Shown one piece after another: positions 9,860 to 17,354 of a DNA stretch of 17,354 nucleotides. The notes under the pieces were generated by a model that saw only the letters and a program-made list of their open reading frames with translations, made no database searches and was not told where the DNA came from. The DNA comes from Terfezia claveryi (taxonomy: Eukaryota > Ascomycota > Pezizomycetes > Pezizales > Pezizaceae), in contig WHUX01000606.1 of NCBI GenBank assembly GCA_015179025.1, positions 1-17,354 on the forward strand, written 5' to 3'. How positions within the stretch are numbered: the stretch's first letter is position 1; every line of letters begins with the position of its first letter. The position numbers and the translations under genes are program-made.

Positions 9860-9925
9860 CCCAACCATGTTGGTAGAGCTGTGTTCATCTCAGGAACACC
9901 TCTACTAACTTGGCCCACACTTACA
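9860..9925 (+). repeat. Inverted LTR terminus abutting the right LTR
   Basis: These 66 bp are the reverse complement of the first 66 bp of the LTR at 9130, with only a few differences. They end CTTACA at 9925, the LTR's natural terminus. They start immediately after the LTR end at 9859. The segment is thus the last part of an LTR in the opposite orientation and makes 9130-9925 a unit with about 66-bp inverted ends. Confidence 0.9.
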
Positions 9926-10171
9926 ATAGTACTTCCAAATACTATTTAGTACAAAATTGGTTAAGTCTTAACTTAGACTTATACATGTGAAAGCATGTGA
10001 TAATATGTGAAAGCATGTGAAAGCATATGAAAGCATATGAAATATTAGCAAGGCAGACAGAACACAGAATGTTGTGTGTTTTGAGATACTTGCTGAGTAA
10101 GAAAATACATAAGAAATACATTTGTGAGGGAGAGGGTTAGTCATAGGGTATAAGTAAGCCACTTCCTCACA
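9926..10171 (-). repeat. LTR-like fragment of another element (tentative)
   Basis: Read on the - strand from 10171, the sequence opens TGTGAGGAAGTGG. It contains TGTGAGG/CCTCACA inverted matches (10123-10129 and 10165-10171), a TATA-like CTTATACCC, and then the 10-bp tandem repeat. It ends where the inverted chromovirus LTR scrap begins. TG-initial text with short inverted repeats is typical of fungal LTRs, but no second copy or internal region is present here. It could be a truncated solo LTR of a Ty1/copia-like or other element. Confidence 0.35.
9981..10040 (+). repeat. Six-unit 10-bp tandem repeat
   Basis: Six exact 10-bp steps occur: ATACATGTGA, AAGCATGTGA, TAATATGTGA, AAGCATGTGA, AAGCATATGA, AAGCATATGA. 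The common core is AAGCATGTGA. The differences in the last two units are G-to-A, which fits the RIP-like drift of the neighbourhood. Confidence 0.9.
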
Positions 10172-10960
10172 ATAAGTGTTTCTATATCTATACCTAAACT
10201 AGTATAATTACCACTAATAACTACTTATTACTAGCATAATTAAGCTTGTATGAATTAGCTATCCTAATATTAGCTCCTAATACTTTTCTATATAGTCCTG
10301 GTCCTACCTTCCATATACTGTAAGAAATTTTAAACCTTTATTCTAAAGTACTGTAGAGTGGTTTGGAGGAAAGAAGGGCATATGTACTTATCTATACCTA
10401 TATTATACTATAGGCTCTTTGTTTGTTAGGTTATAACTATACTTATGATACAGGCTATAACAAACTTTCACTATTTAATATTTTCAGTTTGCAATAATCA
10501 AGTTGTAGACATCAAAAATCTATAGGCTATTTAATTAGGATGTGGCCATTCAAAGTAGGAATATATTTTGATAGAAAATACTATATAAGTTTCAATTACA
10601 AAGAGTATCTTGTATTGAATAGAGATATATTAAAGCATTTCTTTGTGTATATTATCTTTAGTATCTAGTAATATTTTTATTCGTGCTAGAGGGTCATTTT
10701 TGTCTATCTTTATCAAGACTAGCCAATCTAATTCAATTTAGATTAGTTTGTAGTAGAACTATTATAAAAATAGCTTTCGAAACATATATTTAATACAATT
10801 TAGTTTAAGACTTAAGTATATATAGTCTGAATTAATACTAAAAAAAATATTTTTAATAAGATACTTACTAGTATAGAAATATGCTTTCAAGCTATTATAA
10901 ATACTAAGTCTTAAGTTAAATATAAGAAGGTAAGGGAAGTATATATATAGAGCTAGTTCT
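10172..10960. other. AT-rich flank without a gene
   Basis: I see no gene here. Base composition shifts gradually to AT-rich. A TATA-like CTATATAAG occurs near 10581, followed by about 130 bp of sequence that could be the end of a degraded LTR preceding the gypsy remnant, but no matching copy was found downstream. The open frame at 10762-10974 on the - strand is only a low-complexity consequence of AT richness. Confidence 0.5.
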
Positions 10961-12246
10961 ATTAAAAAAAACAAGCTACTAGTACAAAAAAGAAAGTATC
11001 CAATACCTCTAAATCTACTAAAAAGAAATTTGAAAATCTTAAAAATTTAATTATAAAACTAAAGTAGAAGGTAAAACTAAGTCTAATACTAAATCTAAAC
11101 CAAATTTAATTCTTCTTTTAAAAAAGAAAAGGAGCCTAGCTAAGATAAGATCATTTATACAATATAGTAGCCTCAGTAGAAAGGTAGATAGTACATCAAG
11201 TATAGGGATAAAACCTATATAATAAGTAACTATACTATTAGCTAAAAACCTATAGTAGAATCAAAAGAAAAAGAAAAAAAAAAAAAAGTAAAGAAAGTGG
11301 TAATAGTATCTATAAAAGTAGCTATAGTAATACTACTTAAAGTTTAGTTTAGATATATTATCAGTAAGTATAAATTAGATTATAAAAAAATTTACACAAT
11401 TAGTAATATAGACTATCTAGTATATTAGGTCTAATAGTCTTATAGAATTAGTTTTCTATTTATATTATAAGGAATAGTATCTTTATTAGCAGTTAAAAGA
11501 AGAAATATAAAAGAAAACTTATAAATATTAACTTTATTTTGATTAGTTCTATATCTTGTAATTTATCTTCTTCTATTATTTTTTTTTTTTTCTTATTAAA
11601 TAAAAATACAAAAAAAATAACAAAAAGAAAAGTAAATAATAAGATAGCTTCTTATATTAGTATACATGAAAAAAAATATAGAAGGTAGTAGTACTGAATA
11701 TTTTATTAGATAGAATAAAGAATCTCTTTTTAGTAAGAAAATTAGGTGTAAAGATATTAAAGTATAAAGAATTAATACTTTTTATCTTTATTAAGTTATT
11801 TTAAATATATGGAAAAAATAAATAAAAAAATTCTATTAATACTTTAGTTGATACTGATATAAATACTATGATTTTTGATTCTTTATTTATTGAACAGATG
11901 ATACTACCTTAGGTTAAGAAGGAGAAAAAACTATGACTAGCAAGTACTAATAGTTTAATTCTTAAGAAATTTAGTATCCTATAGATTTGAAATTTATAGA
12001 TAGAAGTTCCAGATATAAGATTAGAGTAAAACAAACTCTTAACTAAGTAACTAAATTTATATGCTTCAAACTAAGTTTCTACTTATTTTGATGATAGATT
12101 AGATTAAAGCCAATTATAATAATCTATAAGTTACTACTCTTTATAGACTTAAGCTAAAAAGAGTATTAGAAATTAAGAAGGTTACTATATTAGTAAGAAA
12201 AAAGTGGTATCAAGATACCAAGTAGTATCTCTAGAAGATAAAATTG

Positions 12247-12280
12247 TCTTTTATATCTTTTATATCTTTTATATCTTATA
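12247..12280 (+). repeat. 9-bp tandem repeat
   Basis: Three copies of TCTTTTATA and a partial fourth are followed by repeats of AGTATCTCCT-like text to about 12310. This is a short low-complexity array inside the RIP island, between the protease and RT remnants. Confidence 0.7.
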
Positions 12281-14112
12281 AGTATCTCCTAAGTATCTCT
12301 TATATATCTCCTAGTATTTTCTAATATCCTTTAAAGATACTGGAAGATATTTTACTAATTGTGAAGATTCACTTTATCTCTAGTAGTAATAGTGTCTCTA
12401 GAGATATTAAAAACAAATTATTTTCTTTTTTAATATAATTTTATCAACTTTAATAAAGGATTTATAGAAACTTAATATATTAGACTTATTAAAATAGAGG
12501 AATAGAATTATTAAAAGTTTACTAATAGAGATATTTATAAGGTTATAAAAATAAGTATCTAAAAACCTTTATAAACTTACTGATTAATTATTAATATAAT
12601 ATAGAGCTTTTATAAAAATTTTTAGTAAAGAATTATAATCTACTCTTCTTATATATAGTTTATAAAATATAATAATTAAGTTAGAAAAAAAAAATTCTTC
12701 TATTAGGAAAACTATATCCTTTCTTTTCTAATAAACTACAGCTTTTTAAAAAATACTTAGATAAGATACTTTAAACTAATAAGATAAAACTAAGTAAAGA
12801 TGGTACTAGTACTCTTATATTCTTTATCAAATAGCTAAATAGCAAGCTCAAATAGTTATAGACTATAGAAAGCTTAATATTATAATCAAAAAAAAAAGTA
12901 TCTTTTACTATTTCTAACTACTCTAATAGAATAAATTGGTACTTTATAAGTTTTCTTTAAGGTTAATCTTAAACTTGAATTTAATTTACTTAAAATAGTA
13001 GTTAGAAATAAGTAGAAAATAGTATTTAAGATAAGATATAGCTTATACAAATATATAGTTATACCTTTTAGGCTAACTAATATACTATCTATTTTCTAGT
13101 AATATATTAATAATATTCTATTAGAACAAATTAACTAAGGAATAATTATATATATTACTAATATCTTTATTTATATCCAAATAAAAAAAAACATATCAAA
13201 CTTATCTATTAGATATTATAAAAACTAATAGAAAATAACTTTTATATCAATATAAATAAGTATATCTTCTATATCTTAGAAGTTAAATTTATAGGATTTA
13301 AAGTAAGTATAAAGGAAATACAAATAGAGTAGAAAAAAGTTAAGGATATTCTTACCTAATAGGCTTCTTAGAATATCAAAAAGGTATAGAAGTTTATTAG
13401 TTTTGCTAATTTTTATTACTAGTTTATTTAAGGCTTTAGTAAATTAGCTTTACTAATTTAGATACTAATACATAATAGAGTTTCTTAAAACTAGATATAG
13501 TAGTTGTAATAGGCCTTTAATAAATTAAAATATAGGTTTATAACTTCTCTAATACTATACTATTATTAACTTAAACAACTAAAAATACTTAAAATAGATA
13601 TATCTAATCTAGTAAAAGCTAATATTCTATTCTAAAAAGAACTGAATAGTTGTTAGTATCTAGTTGTATACTATTCAAAATACTTTATTCTAATAGAACT
13701 TAATTAAAATATCTTAGATAAAGAAATAGTTATAATTGTTAATTATTTTTAGGAATAAAGATACTTTTTGATAGATACTCTAGAAAATATAATAGTATAT
13801 ATAAATTATAAAAACCTTAAATACTTTAATTCTACTAAAATACTTAATTAAAGGTAGACTAGATAGATAGAAATACTAAGCCAGTTTAATTTTAGAATTA
13901 TTTACTACCTAGATAATAAGAATAGTAAGGTAGATATAATATAAACTAGTTCTAGTTACTATATAAATAAATTATAGAAATATAAACTAACTTTTTCTGA
14001 CTTTCTAAAGTAAGAATAATTACTTTATTACTTTTAAATAACTTAAATCTTATTTATAGACTCTATATTATACTATTTAAACCTAAATTTATAAATATTT
14101 TAAAAACTTAAT

Positions 14113-14400
14113 TAGTACTATAGGTCAGTTTTTTATCCTAATTTTGTTTTTTAATATTAAAAACTACTCAAAAATCTATCTATTAACCTATTTAAACTAA
14201 TTTATTTTGCATTCCTATTATATATTAATAAATCTTTATATCTTTATAATATATATATATTTTACTAGATATAGTTCTGTTTATTTTGTAGCCTATTGCT
14301 CTTTTCAAAATAGACTAGCAAGAGTTCCACTGAGGCTAATACACATCTCTGTGATAATGTATTATCTAGTAATATATAGTTTAGTACTACATAAAATGCT
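14113..14400 (+). repeat. RIP-mutated copy of the 1-290 repeat
   Basis: This aligns to about 15-285 with few indels. The differences are overwhelmingly C-to-T and G-to-A relative to that copy, for example TTTACGAGGCATAT versus TTTATAATATATAT. It follows the RNase H remnant of the degraded gypsy element and is probably that element's 3' part. Confidence 0.75.
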
Positions 14401-14420
14401 CCTAGTTTAGTATATTTACC

Positions 14421-15509
14421 TCTAGTAATCGAAGTAGTACAAATTCACCTAAGTAGTTTAAGTAGAATTATATTAAGAATCTAGGAAGCATAGTTCTAGA
14501 CTAAGTTCTAGACTGATTTAATCTACTACTCAAATAAATTAGTCTAGGTATAAAAATACCTACTACTGACCTATAGTAGATATTATATAAGATATAAGAA
14601 CAATATGAATATAGAGGATTATTAGAGCATATTAGCTTCTAGGAAGATATAGGAGAATAGAAAAGACTACCAGTTTGGTAGTAGTATTCCTAAATAGTCT
14701 GATTCTTTTTATTGTAAAGGCAGTCAGAAAAGAATGAAGATTAGAAGATGCTGGCTGCCAGTAAAGGTATATAATTTTGAATAAGGAAAGAAGAGGCCAG
14801 AGGTATAGTTTGAGGACATGTTATAATATAGGTCTTCTATAGCTTTGTTATATTAGTAGTATATAGTTATACATAACTTCTTTCTATTATTTTATAGGTA
14901 TACAAGTCTCTTGAGATGAGAGAATAAGATAGTTACATAATATTAAGTCAAATCAATATACAGACTCTAATAAAAATATAAAAAAACCAATTATTTCAAC
15001 AAGCTGAATTGAACTACAGTCAATTAATCCTGTGCATTACATATATTTGCATAACTCCTTTTCTCCTTTCCAATGAGGTATTACCCTCAGAAAGCTACTT
15101 TCCTATTTTGAATAGAATTGTAGTCCTTGTATTTAGTCTGGTTGGCACAAGACCCTCGTAGAGAGCTTGTATTATATAACTAGACAGTTACTGTGTTCCA
15201 TCCGCCAAAGGGACCTATAGCCGGTTGATAATATAGCAAGCATCAATTATTGTAAAATATTCGGCATCGTCATGTCTTAGAATTTTTATCATTAAAGCTT
15301 GTCGAATATCAATATTCACGACATGCCAGGTCTGTGCAAACGACCCAAAGGAAGGTGCGTCAAGTGCAGCCAATGACGAGGCCTAAATCCACTATTTAGA
15401 TATATATTTAATTGTAGACTAGTACGCCAGACCATCGTTGAGCTAATCCAATCACCTCTGTCCAACCACTGCATTGTTTCCTACCTACCCTGCTCCACGA
15501 GAAAACAAC
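14421..15509. other. Transition from AT island to host sequence, no gene seen
   Basis: 14421-14650 is still strongly AT-rich, with many TAG triplets. From about 14650 to 15000 GC content rises, and beyond 15000 it looks like ordinary intergenic sequence. I found no supported gene, tRNA or repeat. The last few hundred bases would hold the 3' untranslated region of the host gene ending at 15605 or 15510. Confidence 0.5.
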
Positions 15510-15616
15510 TCAATCAATTTCCACGAGAAGTATCTCGCGCCGCCACTGCTCCCTAAACTTCGTCGCATGCTTCTTCACATGCGCTCTGACCTTCTCCTGA
15601 TATCCTACCTCATCCA
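15510..15616 (-). pseudogene. Out-of-frame C-terminal end of the UBC domain
   Basis: After LNYLW in the last exon the spliced frame meets TAG at 15605-15607. A shifted frame starting near 15613 reads DEVGYQEKVRAH and continues with the Lys-rich helix and REQWRREIL expected at the end of this UBC family, to a stop at 15510-15512. One missing base, probably a G in what should be a TGGGATGAG-like stretch, explains it. It may be a real inactivating deletion or an assembly error. Confidence 0.75.
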
Positions 15617-17316
15617 CAAGTAATTCAAGGTCGTCACCACATTCCTAGGTATCCCACCTACACATTAGCAAGCGTCCAACCCTGCGGCTTCCCAGTCCTC
15701 TCCAACTTACGCAAAATCATCCTTATTCGGTACCAACAGCAGCGACCATACCACATTCAACAGTGTCCCTATTGTCATATCCGACGTCCAGTCGCGGTCG
15801 AGGATACTGTGACATATCCTTCCGTGCTTGTTGATATTTGGGTGGAGTATCGGCGTGACGAAGCGTGCCTTCGGGGCAGACCGCGGATATAGGTTGTCCA
15901 TGTCTAAATAGAGCAAATACGTTCCACCTGCATATGTGCTGTCTGCAGGCTAGAGGGCAAGAGACCATACGAGTAAGTATTATGCTCGCTGTCCGGACGA
16001 TGCATCGGAGTAGCTTACCGCTTCCATAACTACCTTCCAAAACCGCATGTTACTCTCAGACACATATACATCATAGTAAGGTTGATTATTGCTGGCAACC
16101 ATTCTCATCTACTTATAGGTAACAAGCATTGAGTGTATCAGCATTAGACCTCTGTAGGGGAAGCTGGAGGAATGGGGCGACACCATTACCTCTTGCATTA
16201 ATCTACCTTCCCCCAATCTCATAGGCCCCGTATTGTTGTTTCCTGTAGACACGCCTTTCTTAAGCATAGCTGATATGGCAATAAACTCCCCTTGAAGATT
16301 AGGGTGTTGCTTGCGGGCTGGATATGTATCCTCATTGACAACATCTGTGGTCTGTATGCTCACCCCTTGGTGTTAGCATGTAATCAGATGTAGGGGTACA
16401 AGTTCGTTGAGTATCAGGGTGCTTGGAGACGTACGGCAATGCTTGCATAACGTCGGAACTCGCTAAGGTAAGTGTCAATTATTAGCTCTACGTGCGGGAG
16501 AAATGTCATGGAAAAGAAAGGGGAGGGAGGGGGGAATACGGGAATTAGGAACTAACGTCACTGGGGCTCTCATTTACTTAAAAGAGGCGATATTAGGGTA
16601 CGTTCCGGACGCTCTCCTTGGCTCAACACAGTCTCGAGTTCGCAGATTGCCACTGCGCTTTCCAGGTCTTGGGGAAAGAACCTGTAGCCAGAGGTGCTAG
16701 TTTTATATATATCTGGTCAGTTCCTCCATGTCATCAAACTACAGAACTGGATACCAAATATTTACCCATACGATAAGGCACGTAGATTCTGGTTATTTTC
16801 ATCTCCAATACTGATTGAGTCAACAACGATATTACTTTCCTGTCCATTCACATCCGGGTCAGCCCAGGTTGGGGACCGGCAATTAAACTAGCACAACTGT
16901 CTTATGGGGTATTGATAGTTACCTGAAAACGTTTACAAAGCACCCAATTCTGCGTGGTGGAGTTCGTGTCGACCCCATCTGACAGACATAGAATCCTTTT
17001 CTTAGCCCCCGGGAATTGCGCACTGTAGGTCTGGATGCATTCAGATGCCAGGTTTAGTGCGTCCCACATGGCAGTGTCCCCTCCACATTCAATTGCATTA
17101 AGAGCATTGCGGAGGTCTTCCACAGCGCCATTAATAGGCTGTTTGATTGAAGGTCTGGTCGCGAAGGTTATCAATCCTGGAATATTTCATATCCTTAGAC
17201 GGAATCCCTTGGACCGAGGAAGCTTGCCACTGGATATACTCACCAATGTGGTTTGTAAAATTGTATGCCAGAGTTCTATTGATGTAGTTATCGAAGACTT
17301 GTTTGACAACATCCAT
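15605..17316 (-). CDS. vWA plus UBC (E2-like) protein, 3' part, multi-exon
   Basis: This host gene continues beyond the right edge. Phase-consistent exons are 17244-17316, 16923-17176, 16766-16839, 16578-16696, 16435-16462, 16190-16358, 16019-16108, 15711-15949 and 15605-15644, all with GT-AG introns of 66-115 bp. The 16435-16462 exon and the 16358 acceptor are least certain; 16351 is an alternative acceptor. Exons 1-2 give the C-terminal half of a von Willebrand A domain: GGDTAMWDAL carries the MIDAS Thr, and LCLSDGVDTNS carries the Asp. Exons 3-6 give a post-vWA region containing PARKQHPNLQ. Exons 7-9 give a UBC fold with RFWKVVMEAP, the HPN motif and probable catalytic Cys in HPNINKHGRICHSI, and DRDWTSDM. 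Such vWA-UBC fusions occur in fungi, and a ubiquitin-transfer role is inferred. The ATG at 17314-17316 directly follows an acceptor TAG, so the true start is probably outside the window. The frame stops early at 15605. Confidence 0.85.
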
Positions 17317-17354
17317 CTACCACATAAGATTTGATGTCAGCAATAATGAACGTA

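Larger units (their letters stand above)
10970..14420 (+). mobile_element. RIP-degraded Ty3/gypsy element (second family)
   Basis: This AT-rich remnant is full of TAG and TAA, yet pol can be followed on the + strand. A Lys- and Ser-rich gag-like part lies near 11000-11120. A retropepsin site at 11847-11858 reads LVDTD where LVDTG is expected, and a FDSLFIEQ-like stretch follows. RT runs from about 12780 to 13400, with YRKLN-like, VMPF-like and FQ-rich parts, and the thumb contains FIGFKVS. The RT loop at 13151-13165 reads YITNI. RNase H tail sequence lies at about 13790-13990 (QFNFRIIYY followed by an AD-like site). Remaining C is mostly in CpT and remaining G mostly in ApG, as expected after CpA-to-TpA mutation on both strands. 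No frame is usable. LTRs could not be assigned. Confidence 0.8.

Noticed and set aside
9130..9925. A DNA transposon or MITE with long terminal inverted repeats
   Set aside because: The body is a full LTR repeated at 1538-2274. The polypurine tract and TG/CA termini show LTR identity, so the inverted end is better read as an added LTR scrap.
9968..10162. Small - strand protein with repeated HAFTC-like text
   Set aside because: It is the translation of a 10-bp tandem repeat inside LTR-like DNA.
10762..10974. Small hydrophobic - strand protein in the AT-rich flank
   Set aside because: It is low-complexity Ile/Leu/Tyr/Phe sequence that arises by chance in AT-rich DNA.
11270..11600. Poly-A and poly-T runs as possible retroposon tails
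   Set aside because: They lie inside RIP-degraded gypsy sequence with no element boundary or target duplication, so they are probably AT-driven low complexity.
16503..16891. Two short + strand open frames inside the vWA-UBC gene
   Set aside because: They are antisense to exons and introns of a phase-consistent - strand gene and show no domain.
17035..17334. + strand open frame of 99 codons
   Set aside because: It is antisense to the vWA exons, which carry the recognisable MIDAS residues on the - strand.

Overview
The window looks like a repeat-rich stretch of a filamentous ascomycete (Pezizomycotina) nuclear genome. This is inferred from three things: a Ty3/gypsy chromovirus with a chromodomain, an AT-rich island with the signature of repeat-induced point mutation (RIP), and a host gene cut by short GT-AG introns (66-115 bp) with fungal CTAAC/CTAAT-like branch sites. 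Nothing suggests a bacterial or organellar origin.

Layout. (1) 1-290 is a fragment of a repeat whose heavily mutated sister copy lies at about 14113-14400. (2) About 460-1537 is a decayed + strand coding remnant that I cannot identify. (3) 1538-9859 is a near-complete but inactive chromovirus on the - strand. It has two LTRs (1538-2274 and 9130-9859), a polypurine tract at 2275-2287, a broken gag, a CCHC zinc knuckle, a protease-like segment, reverse transcriptase and RNase H, a linker with a Cys cluster, and an integrase plus chromodomain that still share one frame with two stops. (4) 9860-9925 is an inverted 66-bp LTR terminus directly abutting the right LTR. (5) About 9926-10171 is LTR-like sequence holding a 10-bp tandem repeat. 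(6) About 10200-14650 is an AT-rich, RIP-degraded island containing a second, much older Ty3/gypsy pol on the + strand. (7) 15605-17316 is the C-terminal part of a multi-exon - strand host gene encoding a von Willebrand A (vWA) plus ubiquitin-conjugating (UBC/E2) protein. It continues beyond the right edge, and a one-base frame break in its last exon removes the end of the UBC fold.

The genes do not form a pathway. The history is layered: an old element destroyed by RIP, a younger element of another family with only scattered transitions, and a host gene at the island's edge. I saw no CRISPR array, tRNA or rRNA and no clearly new system. The least explained sequence is the coding remnant at 460-1537.
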